Source: Candidatus Nanopelagicales bacterium (GTDB lineage: Bacteria; Actinomycetota; Actinomycetes; S36-B12; GCA-2699445). Taken from it: a stretch of DNA of 56,162 nucleotides. Within the stretch, counting starts at the first letter, position 1. The number at the start of each line of letters is the position of its first letter. The translations under genes and the position numbers were made by a program. The notes under the pieces were generated by a model that saw only the letters and a program-made list of their open reading frames with translations, did no database searches and was not told the DNA's origin. Shown here piece by piece: positions 7,349-16,998 of the stretch. Where the stretch lies: contig JAUYJT010000012.1 in the NCBI GenBank assembly GCA_030700225.1, positions 1 to 56,162 on the forward strand. The letters are read 5' to 3'.

Positions 7349-9886
7349 GTGCGAGAACCAAACGATCGGGAGATCCTGCGCGCGCTAAGGCGAGCGGAGA
7401 AGGGGATGTCAATAGACCCGCGGGAGGCCGAGTGTCTCTTGGCAGCGCGCGGCGAAAACCTTGAGCGTCTTGTCGCTGTCGGTGGCCGTGTGCGCGATGC
7501 GGGGCTCGTCGAGGCGGGGATTCCCGGGCTAATCACTTACTCGCCGAAGGTGTTCATTCCCCTCACCCGCTTGTGCCGGGACCGTTGCCATTACTGCGCA
7601 TTCGCAACCGACCCGGCGAGCCTCAGGTCTGCTGGCCAGAGCCCCTATCTGAACATGGCTGAGGTCGTCCAGACCGCCAGGTCCGGCGCTCAGGCTGGCT
7701 GCACGGAGGCGTTGTTCACGCTCGGCGACGCCCCAGAACTCCGCTGGCCAGCCGCGGCGGAGTGGCTGGACTCGCGTGGCTACGAGGACACGTTCGCGTA
7801 TCTGCGAGCCGCTGCGATCGCGGTCCTGGAGGAAACGGGGCTGCTTCCGCACTTGAATCCTGGAGTCATGTCTTGGCAGCAGATCCAACGGTTGCGGCCC
7901 GTGGCCCCGAGCATGGGCTTGATGCTTGAGTCGTCCAGCCGCCGACTGTTCACCGAGGCGGGCGGTGTCCACTACGGGTCGCCGGACAAGGATCCGGAAG
8001 TCAGGCTGCGCTCGATCGCTGATGCTGGGCGCCAGGACGTCCCCTTCACAACGGGCGTTCTCGTCGGGATCGGCGAGAGCGCCGGGGAGCTAATCGACTC
8101 GATACTGGCGATTCGCTCACTGGCCCGCGAATACGGTCACATCCAGGAAGTGATCATCCAGAGTTTCCGCGCGAAGCCCGGCACGGTCGCGGGTTCCAGG
8201 CCCAGCATGTCCACAGATGCCTACGTAGCGTGCGTTGCTACTGCTCGGATACTGCTTGGTCCACTCATGCGAGTGCAAGTCCCTCCCAACCTCAGTGAGG
8301 CGCAGGACCTGGCCAGACTCATAGCCGCGGGTGCCGATGACTTCGGAGGCGTCAGCCCGATAACGCCCGACCACGTGAATCCTGAGCGGCCTTGGCCCGG
8401 TGTGGAGGAGCTGCGGTCCTTGACGGTCCGGGCGGGTTTCGAGCTTGTCCCAAGGTTGGCGGTGCATCCTCGGTACGTCAGGGAAATCGAGACGTGGGTT
8501 GACCCCAGGCTCCACGAGCACGTATTGGCCTTAGCGAACGCCGAAGGGCTGGCGCAGCGCGAAGCTGCCCCACGCGGCATCCCATGGCAGGAGCCCGACC
8601 TGGCACTTTCGGAACTCGCGCTGCTACGTCGTGCCGCGAGATCAGCGGCGAATGGGGGCGGAGTCGCGAACTTCGGGTCCGGGTCAGGCTTGGGCATCGG
8701 CGATTCGGTCGCCGCGCAGATGGCCGACCGCGCCCGGCGTATCCGACAGCCCGAGTTCCTACCGCATGATCTGCGAATGGCGATGAACCTCGCTGGACGG
8801 GATCCGGCCGCTCTGGCTGCCCCGCGCAACCGGGATTTGGCCGTGGCGTTGATGGCCTGTGACGGCCCGGCTCTCGAAACCGTGTGCCGGATGGCCGATG
8901 ACGTGCGAGCTGATGCTGTGGGCGAGACGATCACCTACGTCGTCAACAGGAACATCAACTTCACGAACGTCTGCTACTCCGGGTGCCGCTTCTGCGCCTA
9001 CGCCCAGCGCGAAGATGATCCCGATGCCTTCACGATGAGCCTGGACGAAGTGGGCAAGCGCGTTGTGGAAGCCGCCGACTGTGGCGCGTCTGAGATATGC
9101 ATGCAGGGCGGCATCCACCCGAGGCTTCCGGGGTCTGCGTACTTTGACCTTGCCCGCGAGGTCAAGCGGCGTGGCCCCGAGTTGCACCTGCACGCATTCA
9201 GCCCCATGGAAGTCGTCAATGGCGCGGCACGCAGCGGACTGAGCGTTCGTGAATGGCTGCTGGCCGCGAAGGAGGCGGGCGTCGATTCGATACCCGGAAC
9301 CGCCGCCGAGATCCTCGATGACGACGTGCGGTGGATCCTGACGAAGGGCAAGCTGCCGTCGCGAGCTTGGATAGACGTCATCTCGCTCGCACACGAGGTT
9401 GGGTTGCCGTCGAGCGCGACGATGATGTACGGGCACGTCGACGGGCCGGAGCAGTGGGTCGATCACATCGTCACGATCCGTCGGGTCCAAGAAGCGACGG
9501 GCGGATTCACCGAATTCGTGCCGCTGCCGTTCGTTCACCAGCAGGCGCCCATCTACCTATCCGGAGTGGCCCGACCCGGTCCAACGCGCCGCGACAATCG
9601 AGCTGTGCACGCGCTAGCTCGTTTGATGTTGTTCGGCGCCATTGATCACGTTCAGGCTTCTTGGGTCAAGCTGGGGGAGGACGGCTGCGCTGAAGTGCTC
9701 AACGGCGGCGCGGATGACATGGGCGGCACGCTCATGGAGGAGTCGATCTCCCGAATGGCCGGATCCCAGCACGGAACCAGCCGAACACCCAGCCAGATGG
9801 CGGCCTTGGCGACTCTGGCCGGCCGTTCCTGCGCCCCCAGGACCACGGTCTACGGGGCTGCCCACGGAGCTGTCGCAGCTACTTGA
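7349..9886 (+). CDS. fbiC: 7,8-didemethyl-8-hydroxy-5-deazariboflavin (Fo) synthase FbiC
   Basis: FbiC makes the Fo chromophore from tyrosine and a flavin precursor using two radical-SAM reactions. The 845-residue protein is the fused actinobacterial form. The CofG half has its [4Fe-4S] motif CRDRCHYCAF (C-x3-C-x2-C) near residue 75. The CofH half has CYSGCRFCAYAQ near residue 545. Other matches include QVPPNLSE, GGVSPITPDHVNPERPWP, CMQGGIHP and GTAAEILDD. The GTG start is leaderless in appearance and the gene is transcribed away from fbiA-fbiB, so all F420 genes but the FbiD guanylyltransferase lie here. Confidence 0.96.
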   Translation: MREPNDREILRALRRAEKGMSIDPREAECLLAARGENLERLVAVGGRVRDAGLVEAGIPGLITYSPKVFIPLTRLCRDRCHYCAFATDPASLRSAGQSPYLNMAEVVQTARSGAQAGCTEALFTLGDAPELRWPAAAEWLDSRGYEDTFAYLRAAAIAVLEETGLLPHLNPGVMSWQQIQRLRPVAPSMGLMLESSSRRLFTEAGGVHYGSPDKDPEVRLRSIADAGRQDVPFTTGVLVGIGESAGELIDSILAIRSLAREYGHIQEVIIQSFRAKPGTVAGSRPSMSTDAYVACVATARILLGPLMRVQVPPNLSEAQDLARLIAAGADDFGGVSPITPDHVNPERPWPGVEELRSLTVRAGFELVPRLAVHPRYVREIETWVDPRLHEHVLALANAEGLAQREAAPRGIPWQEPDLALSELALLRRAARSAANGGGVANFGSGSGLGIGDSVAAQMADRARRIRQPEFLPHDLRMAMNLAGRDPAALAAPRNRDLAVALMACDGPALETVCRMADDVRADAVGETITYVVNRNINFTNVCYSGCRFCAYAQREDDPDAFTMSLDEVGKRVVEAADCGASEICMQGGIHPRLPGSAYFDLAREVKRRGPELHLHAFSPMEVVNGAARSGLSVREWLLAAKEAGVDSIPGTAAEILDDDVRWILTKGKLPSRAWIDVISLAHEVGLPSSATMMYGHVDGPEQWVDHIVTIRRVQEATGGFTEFVPLPFVHQQAPIYLSGVARPGPTRRDNRAVHALARLMLFGAIDHVQASWVKLGEDGCAEVLNGGADDMGGTLMEESISRMAGSQHGTSRTPSQMAALATLAGRSCAPRTTVYGAAHGAVAAT

Positions 9887-10072
9887 TTCAGGCCGCGTGG
9901 GGAAGTTGTCAACAGGCTTGGAACCCAAGATGTGCCACATTGTCGGGTTTCTATCCACAGATCTTGGAATTTCGCTTGACCAAGGCGAAGAACACCCATG
10001 TAATTACAACCGCGTCGTCAGGGGCAGGGAGAGCTGGCGGTGCGTCCGTGGAGGGGAAGAGGGAGGACCACG

Positions 10073-10330
10073 GTGAGTGAGACATTTTCATTGCCAATGA
10101 CCGAGGATGAAGAACTGCCTTGGCAGGAGCGGGCTCTGTGCGCGCAGACTGACCCAGAGGCGTTCTTCCCCGAAAAGGGCGGCAGCACGCGGGAGGCCAA
10201 GAGGGTCTGCCTGTCGTGTGAGGTTCGCGGGGAATGCCTGGACTATGCGCTCGCCAACGATGAGCGCTTCGGTATCTGGGGTGGCCTCAGCGAGCGGGAA
10301 CGCCGCCGCTTGAAGCGCGCTGCTGGCTAA
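10073..10330 (+). CDS. whiB2: WhiB-family iron-sulfur regulator (WhiB2/WhmD type)
   Basis: This 85-residue protein has the WhiB layout: a first Cys in LCAQTDPEAFFPEKGGS, then VCLSCEVRGEC (C-x2-C-x5-C) and the GIWGGLSERERRR turn plus basic tail. The four Cys bind a [4Fe-4S] cluster and the tail contacts DNA beside the sigma factor. I chose GTG at 10073 because GGGAGG lies 6 nt upstream; ATG at 10097 is also possible. In mycobacteria whiB2 lies close to fbiA/fbiB, DUF3499 and manB, as here, and controls cell division. The subtype is inferred from that neighbourhood. Confidence 0.85.
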   Translation: MSETFSLPMTEDEELPWQERALCAQTDPEAFFPEKGGSTREAKRVCLSCEVRGECLDYALANDERFGIWGGLSERERRRLKRAAG

Positions 10331-10502
10331 CGTCCGGGGGAGTTACTGGCGTAGCTCGACCGGTTCGGACGTTGCCTGGAGCGAGTCGCGAACGCCGTCA
10401 AGGCCGCAACTCGAAATCAGAGTCGCGAAACCGCCCCATTGTGTCGCGAATGTCGCCTAATGTGTCGCACGCGCCGCGAGTGTCGGCGCAGGTTGGGGCG
10501 GC

Positions 10503-13490
10503 ATGAGTACAGCGACGACGGCCAGCTGGTTGGCATCCCGCACGCGGCCCTCCGTTCACAGGAAGGGCGAGCATCGTGTGACGGCCATCCTCGTGGCCCA
10601 CGACGGTGAGGTTTGGCTCCCGAGGGCGCTAGATGGATTGGCGCGGCTGGCCCGCCATCCAGACCAGGTGATCGCCGTCGACTCAGGTTCGCGGGATCGC
10701 AGCGTTGAGTTGCTGCGTAGATCACCACACGTAAGCGAAGTCGTGGTCGCCGACAGGGATTTCGGTTTCGGCGAAGCCGTCGGGCTTGGGCTGGCCCGGG
10801 CAGGCAGAGTCGTGGATGTCACCGAAGTGGATGTCACCAGCGCCGCAACCGTTGACATCAGGACAGGAAACCCTGGGGGCGTTCGGACTCCCGAGCAGCA
10901 GCGGGGCGTAGAGCCTGGCGCGACTGTGGAGTGGCTGTGGCTTCTGCACGACGATGTCGAGGTCAGCCCGGACTGCCTTACGCGGATGCTGTCGGCCGCT
11001 GACGCACATAAGGACGCGTCAGTCATCGGACCCAAGGTCAAGGGCTGGAACGACCGTGGACTTGTCGTGGAGTGCGGAGTATCCATAGCGGGATCGGGCC
11101 GCCGTGACGTGGGAGTGACCCGGGGGGAACGCGATCAGGGCCAGCTCGATGGCCGCCTCGACGTCCTCGGCGTCGGCAGTGCCGGGATGCTCGTTCGCCG
11201 GGAACTGTGGGAGCGGCTAGGCGGCTTCGACGCCGAACTTCCCATGTTCCGCGATGATTTGGAGTTCTGCTGGCGTGCCCGCAGGTCTGGTGAGCGCGTC
11301 ATCGTGGTGCCGGGGGCGGAGATCCACCACGCCGAAGCCGCCTTCCGGGGCCACCGCTCAATAGAGGCGGCACCTGATGAGGCCCTCAGCGCCGATCGGC
11401 GGGCCGCTGCCATGGTCATGCTGGCGCACGCACCGAAGCGGCGCGTGGTGCTGAAGGGACTGCGGCTGCTGCTGGGTTCGCTGATTCGCGGGATCTTCCT
11501 GACTTTGGTCAAGGTGTCCGACGGGGCGTGGGACGACCTACGGGCTGTGATCGGTGCTTTGTCCTCGCGTCGCGCGGTTGCCAGCATGAGGGCGCGCGTT
11601 CGTCAGGCCGGTGACGTAGGCGACGGCGCGGCCAGGCAGCTCCGGCCTTCACGCGGAGCCACAGCCACGCATTGGCGGGACGATCTGGCCCAGATTCTCG
11701 GCGCGAAGTCCCGGGGAAACTCCTCGGGGGCAGCATCACGGGAAGATGCCAGGCAAGCCTTGCGCTCCCGCATCCGGAACGCGCGTATCTTCGCCCTGGC
11801 CGTCGTCATGCCTGTACTGATCGTCTGCCTGGTAGCTACGGCTGGACTGTGGTTCGGGCCCGGGCGGCTGCTCGGCGGGGCGCTCCTGCCGGCGCCCGAC
11901 AGTGTCGCTGACCTGTGGTCATCGTTCTCGTCTGCCTGGCATGACGTCGGCCTGGGTTCGGCAGTCCCGTCGGCTCCGTATCTGCTACTTCTGGCCGCCG
12001 GGGCGATTCCGCTGGCGGGCAGCGCGACCATGGCCGTGCAGGTGATGCTCCTACTTGGCCCTGTCTTCGCGGCTGTCACGTCGTACCTGTCGCTCCGGGG
12101 GCTCGTGCGCGGAATTCCTAGACTCGTCGCCGCACTGGCCTACGCACTCTTGCCCGCGACGATCGCCGCGGTGGGAACCGGGCAGCTCGGAACCATAGCC
12201 GTCGCGATCCTGCTGCCCCCGGCCGTGCGCATGATCGCAAGGGTGTCCACGCTGAGCGGCTCGACGCTCCGGTCCGCCAACTGGTCCACTGCCGGGGGAG
12301 CGGCACTGCTGATGGTGTTCATGTTCGCGTTCGCGCCGCCGGTGAGCCTGCTGATCGCGGGCTTTGGGCTCGGCGTCGCGCTGGTTAGGCGCACCCGGAC
12401 CGGTGTCGCCCGGATGCTCGTGGTTCTCCTGGCACCGCTGGCGGTTCTTTGGCCCTGGTCCGCCTACGTAGTGACCAATCCGACGTTGCTGCTCTTCGAG
12501 GTTGGAGCGGTGTCCCCGGCGCTCACAGATCCCGGTCCCAGTCCGCTGGAGCTTCTCGCGCTGAATCCGGGGGGCCCGGCGGCTCCCCCTGCGCTCCTGG
12601 GGGCTGTCCTGGCCGTATTGGCCGTGCTCGCGCTCCGCAGACGCAGGACCCGCGCGCGTGTGGCGACCGCATGGCTGTTCTTCGTTGGGGCACTGGCTCT
12701 GGCTACAGCGCAGAGCGTCCTACTCGTCCCTGTTCCGTGGAGCCAGCTTCACCAGTCCGCTTGGCCCGGCGCGACCACTGTGGTGATGGGCGCGGCTCTG
12801 ATCTTCGCTGCGGCTGTCGGCGCTCCGCTGTCCTGGATGAGGAGCCGCAGGCGGATCACGGTCCTCGCTGTCGGGCTGCTGACGCCAGCCTTGCTCGCGG
12901 CGTGGTGGGGGATGTCCGGGGGCCAGATCATGGAGAGGGGAGATCCCTCGGGTGTGTCACCGTTCATCGCCGCCGAGATGGTTGGCCCGAATGCCCCCCG
13001 GACGATGGTCATCTCCGGTGCCGCGAACGGCGCTGTGACCTACCGGCTGATCTCGGGTGAGGGCTCAAGGATCGGGGACGCGGACGTCGCTCCGCCGTCT
13101 GGGACCATGGCCGAGCTCGATACCGGCGTTGCCCGCATGCTCGCCGGGCAGGGGGACGCGACCTTCCTGGCTGATGAGGCGATCAAGTACGTGCAGGTGC
13201 GGCAGCGTGATGCCCCCCGGATCGCCCGGCAGATGGATGCCGTCCCCGGGTTGAGTCGCCTGTCCACTGTCAGCGGCACCGCGCTGTGGACGGTTTCTGG
13301 GGTTCGTGCCCGCGCGGATGCGACCGCGTCAGACGTGGCATCCGCGCCGTCGCCGATCCTGGGGGAACTTCCTGGGCGGGTGCTGGCGCTGTTCGCGCTG
13401 CTGGCCCTCGTCGTGCTCGCCTCACCCAGACTGCGTCGCCGACAGGACTCACCCAGGTTGGCCACTGACGCTGGAGGTGAGTGCCCGTGA
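10503..13490 (+). CDS. GT2-family glycosyltransferase with large polytopic membrane domain
   Basis: The N-terminal 300 residues form a GT-A glycosyltransferase 2 domain: VTAILVAHDGEVWLPRALDG, IAVDSGSRDRS, WLWLLHDDVEVSPDCL (the metal-binding D-D) and FDAELPMFRDDLEFCWRAR. From about 430 to 850 there are some ten hydrophobic segments, and the last 120 residues include an extracellular stretch and a final membrane helix. It should transfer a sugar to a lipid-linked or cell-wall acceptor at the membrane; donor and acceptor are unknown. A GTG at 10578 with AGGAAGG 11 nt upstream is an alternative start and would trim 25 residues. It overlaps the next gene by 4 nt. Confidence 0.85.
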   Translation: MSTATTASWLASRTRPSVHRKGEHRVTAILVAHDGEVWLPRALDGLARLARHPDQVIAVDSGSRDRSVELLRRSPHVSEVVVADRDFGFGEAVGLGLARAGRVVDVTEVDVTSAATVDIRTGNPGGVRTPEQQRGVEPGATVEWLWLLHDDVEVSPDCLTRMLSAADAHKDASVIGPKVKGWNDRGLVVECGVSIAGSGRRDVGVTRGERDQGQLDGRLDVLGVGSAGMLVRRELWERLGGFDAELPMFRDDLEFCWRARRSGERVIVVPGAEIHHAEAAFRGHRSIEAAPDEALSADRRAAAMVMLAHAPKRRVVLKGLRLLLGSLIRGIFLTLVKVSDGAWDDLRAVIGALSSRRAVASMRARVRQAGDVGDGAARQLRPSRGATATHWRDDLAQILGAKSRGNSSGAASREDARQALRSRIRNARIFALAVVMPVLIVCLVATAGLWFGPGRLLGGALLPAPDSVADLWSSFSSAWHDVGLGSAVPSAPYLLLLAAGAIPLAGSATMAVQVMLLLGPVFAAVTSYLSLRGLVRGIPRLVAALAYALLPATIAAVGTGQLGTIAVAILLPPAVRMIARVSTLSGSTLRSANWSTAGGAALLMVFMFAFAPPVSLLIAGFGLGVALVRRTRTGVARMLVVLLAPLAVLWPWSAYVVTNPTLLLFEVGAVSPALTDPGPSPLELLALNPGGPAAPPALLGAVLAVLAVLALRRRRTRARVATAWLFFVGALALATAQSVLLVPVPWSQLHQSAWPGATTVVMGAALIFAAAVGAPLSWMRSRRRITVLAVGLLTPALLAAWWGMSGGQIMERGDPSGVSPFIAAEMVGPNAPRTMVISGAANGAVTYRLISGEGSRIGDADVAPPSGTMAELDTGVARMLAGQGDATFLADEAIKYVQVRQRDAPRIARQMDAVPGLSRLSTVSGTALWTVSGVRARADATASDVASAPSPILGELPGRVLALFALLALVVLASPRLRRRQDSPRLATDAGGECP

Positions 13491-14932
13491 GCCGCAGGAG
13501 CGGACTGGCGGCGGTCTTGGTGCTCGCCCTGGGCGTTGGTGTGGTAGCCGTCGGGACCTTCGCCGGAGAAGACCTAGTGGTGGCGTCTGGCGACTCGGTG
13601 GCGCCAGTGCGCGAGCATGTCCGTTCGTCTCGCTTGGGCTGTCCGGACGTCGGCGACATGGAGGGCAGGTCCACCTGGGTGAGTGCGGCGAGTGTCCCTG
13701 GATTGCCAGGCCAGTCTCAGGATGGTTCGCTCAACGTGATCGGGGGGGCCAAGCTGTTCACGATCGGCACCCCCGGTGGGTCGGGGACGGTGGATCAGTT
13801 CAGCTCCGATTCCGCACAGGTTCGCGCGACTGGCGGCATGGCGCCCGGGGTCGTGTCCGCCCGCGTGTCAAGCGATCGCCGCGAGGAGGGACGTGGAATC
13901 GCGAGCACGCCGTGTTCGCATCCGTCTTCGGACCTCTGGCTGCTCGGTGGCGGCGCCAGCAAGGGTCAGCGCGATGTACTCGTGCTGACCAACCCAACCG
14001 ATACCGACGCGGTCGCCGATGTCCGCGTATATGGCCCTGACGGCCTGGTAGACACAACGGGGACGCGGGGATTGGCTGTGGGCCCGGGGCAGGCATCTGA
14101 GCTGCAGCTCGACGCGGTCGCCCCCGATGTTCCTGTACTCGCGCTGCATGTGACGACCAAGGTTGGGCTTGTCACCGCCGCAGTGCTTGACAACCGCATG
14201 GATGGGCTGGTTCCCCGGGGGGTTGAGATCATCCCGGCGATCGCGGGCCCGCGCAAGCGGTTCGTCATACCAGGTGTGCCCAGCGGGACAGGGGTCCGGG
14301 AGCTTCTATTGTTCGCGCCTGACAAGCCTGGCACCGTCAAGGTGCGGGCCTTCACTTCCGGCGGCGTTGTCGGGATGCCTGCCATGCCCGGAACTCGGGT
14401 TGGTTTGGACAGCGTCGTGCGTGTCGGACTGACCGGGATACTGGCGGGTCGCGCGGCGGCGGTTGAGGTCACAAGCAACGTGCCCGTGCTGGCGGCCGTG
14501 TCTGCTTCATCTGATTTGAGTTCGCGCGGATCAGATCTGGTGTGGGGGGTCCCAGGCTCCGCGCTGTCAGGTGCTTCGGCGATCGCCGGGCTTCGGTCGG
14601 GTTGGAGCACCAAGCTCCTGCTGACCGCCACAGACGGTGACGCGCGGGCCTCGATAAGCGTCCTTCCCGCGGCCCTGTCCGGGGCCAAGCTGGTTCCGGT
14701 CGGTGATCCGGGTGGCGAGATCGTGGTTCCATCCGGCCGGACTGTGGAAGTTGATGTGAAGGCGCCGAAGACCTCCGTCTACTCGGTTGTGGTCCGGCGG
14801 CTCGACGGGCGCGGCCTCCATGTCGCTCACGTGCAGGCGGACCGCGACGGAATGATGACAGGCTACGCGGCGGTGGATGTTTCACCGTGGGTCAAACTGC
14901 CGCCTGTAGGTCCGGAATACGGGCGCGGTTGA
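13487..14932 (+). CDS. DUF5719-family secreted/anchored protein
   Basis: This 481-residue protein starts with a membrane anchor or signal (about 6-28), then a long extracytoplasmic beta-rich region with repeated short motifs (LVLTNPTDTDAVADVRVYGP, VPVLAALHV-like stretches). It matches the DUF5719 partner that often follows the GT2 membrane transferase next to whiB2 in actinobacteria. The start is GTG 13487, overlapping the upstream stop as GTGA, with GGAGGTGA starting 14 nt before it. Coupled translation suggests it acts with the glycosyltransferase outside the membrane. No catalytic motif is visible. Confidence 0.75.
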   Translation: MSRRSGLAAVLVLALGVGVVAVGTFAGEDLVVASGDSVAPVREHVRSSRLGCPDVGDMEGRSTWVSAASVPGLPGQSQDGSLNVIGGAKLFTIGTPGGSGTVDQFSSDSAQVRATGGMAPGVVSARVSSDRREEGRGIASTPCSHPSSDLWLLGGGASKGQRDVLVLTNPTDTDAVADVRVYGPDGLVDTTGTRGLAVGPGQASELQLDAVAPDVPVLALHVTTKVGLVTAAVLDNRMDGLVPRGVEIIPAIAGPRKRFVIPGVPSGTGVRELLLFAPDKPGTVKVRAFTSGGVVGMPAMPGTRVGLDSVVRVGLTGILAGRAAAVEVTSNVPVLAAVSASSDLSSRGSDLVWGVPGSALSGASAIAGLRSGWSTKLLLTATDGDARASISVLPAALSGAKLVPVGDPGGEIVVPSGRTVEVDVKAPKTSVYSVVVRRLDGRGLHVAHVQADRDGMMTGYAAVDVSPWVKLPPVGPEYGRG

Positions 14933-14979
14933 GCAGCGGCGACACGGGCCCAATTACCTGGGCGACGGGGGCAAGAGAG

Positions 14980-14985
14980 TAGTTT
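14980..14985 (+). promoter_or_regulatory. -10 hexamer for leaderless DUF3499 gene
   Basis: TAGTTT lies 6 nt before the GTG at 14992, with no ribosome binding site between them. Confidence 0.45.
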
Positions 14986-14991
14986 TCGCAT

Positions 14992-15366
14992 GTGAGCCGT
15001 GCCCGTCGCTGTAGCAAGCCGTCGTGCAATCGATCCGCGATCGCGACACTCACGTACGTCTACGCCGACTACACCGCTGTACTCGGGCCACTGGCCACGT
15101 ACGCCGAACCGCATTGCTATGACCTGTGTCAGGTACACAGCGAGCGGCTGACCGCACCCAGGGGGTGGGAAGTCGTAAGGCTCCAACCCGATCCAGACGC
15201 GTTGAAACCCAGTAGTGATGACCTGGAGGCTCTGGCGAACGCGGTGCGGGAAGCCGGGCGTCCGCGTCCCTCGGAACCGCTGGCCGCCGACGAGCCCACC
15301 CCCCCAGGGACGATGGAAGTCAACCGGCGGGGTCACTTGAGGGTTCTTCGCAGCGTCGACGGCTGA
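14992..15366 (+). CDS. DUF3499-family protein
   Basis: This 124-residue protein begins MSRARRCSKPSCNRSAIATL and has HCYDLCQVHSERLTAPRGWEV. The conserved Cys/His set (CxxxxC near the start, HCxxLCxxH about 30 residues later) suggests a small zinc-binding fold. It matches the DUF3499 family, found in most Actinomycetes between whiB2 and the phosphomannomutase gene (Rv3258c-like in M. tuberculosis). The C-terminal third is polar and probably disordered. The function is not known. GTG 14992 looks leaderless. Confidence 0.85.
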   Translation: MSRARRCSKPSCNRSAIATLTYVYADYTAVLGPLATYAEPHCYDLCQVHSERLTAPRGWEVVRLQPDPDALKPSSDDLEALANAVREAGRPRPSEPLAADEPTPPGTMEVNRRGHLRVLRSVDG

Positions 15367-15383
15367 CGCACAATCGAGCCCGC

Positions 15384-15389
15384 TAGGCT
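15384..15389 (+). promoter_or_regulatory. -10 hexamer for leaderless manB
   Basis: TAGGCT sits 6 nt before the GTG at 15396, the same hexamer and nearly the same spacing as at fbiC. Confidence 0.55.
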
Positions 15390-15395
15390 GCGAGC

Positions 15396-16793
15396 GTGCG
15401 AGATCTAGATGCTGTGATCAAGGCTTATGACGTCCGTGGCACCGTGCCCGATCAACTGGACGCCGAGCTGGTCCGAGATGTCGGGGCGGCGTTCGTGCAT
15501 GCGGTCGGGGCCCGCAACGCGGATGGCGGGCCGGGAGCCGTAGTCGTAGGCAATGACATGCGAGAGAGCGGCCCGGAACTGGTGGCCGCCTTCAGCGATG
15601 GAGTATGCGGCCAGGGGTGCGACGTCGTGAGGATCGGACTTTGCTCCACCGACGGGTTGTACTTCGCCTCGGGAAGGCTCGGACTGCCGGGCGCCATGTT
15701 CACCGCCAGCCACAATCCGGCCCAGTACAACGGAATCAAGATGTGTCGGCCGGGGGCGGCTCCCGTCGGTCAGGACACCGGTCTTGGCGAGATCAAGCAC
15801 ATGATCGCCGAGGGGGCTATCCCTGAACCAGAGGGGCAGCGCGGATCAGTGCGGGACCGTGACCTGCTGGGGGAGTACGCGGGCTTCCTGCGTTCACTGG
15901 TTGACGTCAGCGGGATCCGGCCCCTGCGAGTAGTCGTCGACGCCGGTAACGGGATGGCCGGGCTCACGGTGCCGGCGGTTCTGGGTACGCAGGCGGGCCT
16001 GGCGCCCTTGCCGGTGACTGTGTCGCCGATGTACTTCGAGCTTGACGGGTCATTCCCGAACCATCCGGCGAATCCGATCGAACCTGCCAATCTCGTCGCT
16101 TTGTGCGAGAGGGTCCGGCAAGTGGGCGCTGACCTGGGGTTGGCCTTTGACGGTGACGCTGACCGCTGTTTCGTCGTGGACGAACAGGGCAACCCCGTCA
16201 ATCCGTCAGCGCTCGGCTGCATGATCGCCGATCGGATCCTGACGGACGAGCCGGGGGCGACCATCATCCATAACGTCATCACGAGCCGGGCTCTGCCGGA
16301 GCTCGTGGAGCGGCGCGGCGGGAAGCCAGTGCGCACGCGCGTCGGCCACTCGTTCATCAAGGGCACGATGGCCGAAACGGGTGCGGTGTTCGGCGGTGAG
16401 CATTCCGGTCACTACTACTTCAGGGACTTCTGGCGGGCGGATTCGGGGATGCTGGCGGCCCTTCATGTCCTCTTCGCGCTGGGCCACACCGAACCTGGCA
16501 CGACTTTGTCATCGCTGGTGGATACGTACCAGGTCTACCGCAACAGTGGTGAGATCAACTCCGAGGTCGCGGACCAGGCTGCCGCGACGGAGGCCATCCG
16601 CACCCGGTACGCGGGGCAAGAGATGGACGAGCTGGACGGGCTTACCGTGTGCGGGGACGGCTACTGGTTCAACGTCCGGCCTTCCAACACCGAGCCTCTA
16701 CTGCGCCTGAATGTCGAGGCCGACGATGACGAGACGCTTGATCGCGTCACGAATGAGGTGTTGGCCATCATCCGTGGAGGGCGAGATGCCTGA
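15396..16793 (+). CDS. manB: Phosphomannomutase/phosphoglucomutase ManB
   Basis: ManB interconverts mannose-6-P and mannose-1-P, feeding GDP-mannose for cell-envelope glycans. The 465-residue protein has the alpha-D-phosphohexomutase signature: phosphoserine loop TASHNPAQYNGIK (Ser105), metal loop DGDADR (252-257), sugar loop GGEHSGHYYF and the C-terminal phosphate loop RPSNTEPLLRL. It opens a tight run with the Trm112-like gene, manA, a cation exporter and ahcY. The next gene starts 8 nt before its stop. Confidence 0.95.
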   Translation: MRDLDAVIKAYDVRGTVPDQLDAELVRDVGAAFVHAVGARNADGGPGAVVVGNDMRESGPELVAAFSDGVCGQGCDVVRIGLCSTDGLYFASGRLGLPGAMFTASHNPAQYNGIKMCRPGAAPVGQDTGLGEIKHMIAEGAIPEPEGQRGSVRDRDLLGEYAGFLRSLVDVSGIRPLRVVVDAGNGMAGLTVPAVLGTQAGLAPLPVTVSPMYFELDGSFPNHPANPIEPANLVALCERVRQVGADLGLAFDGDADRCFVVDEQGNPVNPSALGCMIADRILTDEPGATIIHNVITSRALPELVERRGGKPVRTRVGHSFIKGTMAETGAVFGGEHSGHYYFRDFWRADSGMLAALHVLFALGHTEPGTTLSSLVDTYQVYRNSGEINSEVADQAAATEAIRTRYAGQEMDELDGLTVCGDGYWFNVRPSNTEPLLRLNVEADDDETLDRVTNEVLAIIRGGRDA

Positions 16794-16998
16794 GGATTCG
16801 CTGGGGATCGACCCTTTGCTGCGGGAGCTGCTCAGGTGTCCGTGCCCGGAGCATGTCGAGCTGGACGATGATCTGGCGGACAGCGAGTTGGTCTGCCGCC
16901 GTTGCGCCACACGGTTCCCTGTACGCGACGGGCTTCCCGTCATGTTGCTCGACGAGGCCACCGCGGGTCCGGCTGGCGTTGGCGAGGTTGCTGGGTGA
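16786..16998 (+). CDS. Trm112-family zinc-ribbon-like small protein
   Basis: Seventy residues: LRCPCPEHVELD, then LVCRRCATRFPVRDGLPVMLLDEA. The two Cys pairs with RFPVRDGLPVML at the end define Trm112-like proteins, small cytoplasmic zinc-ribbon partners of methyltransferases in other systems. The bacterial role is not settled. ATG 16786 has GGAGG 5 nt upstream and overlaps manB by 8 nt; the stop overlaps manA (TGATG). It is very likely co-translated with both. Confidence 0.85.
   Translation: MPEDSLGIDPLLRELLRCPCPEHVELDDDLADSELVCRRCATRFPVRDGLPVMLLDEATAGPAGVGEVAG

Noticed and set aside
9903-9960. Two sequences resembling DnaA boxes (TTGTCAACA and CTATCCACA) upstream of whiB
   Set aside because: Each has a mismatch to the consensus, there are only two, and no replication genes are nearby. 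Chance is the simpler reading.
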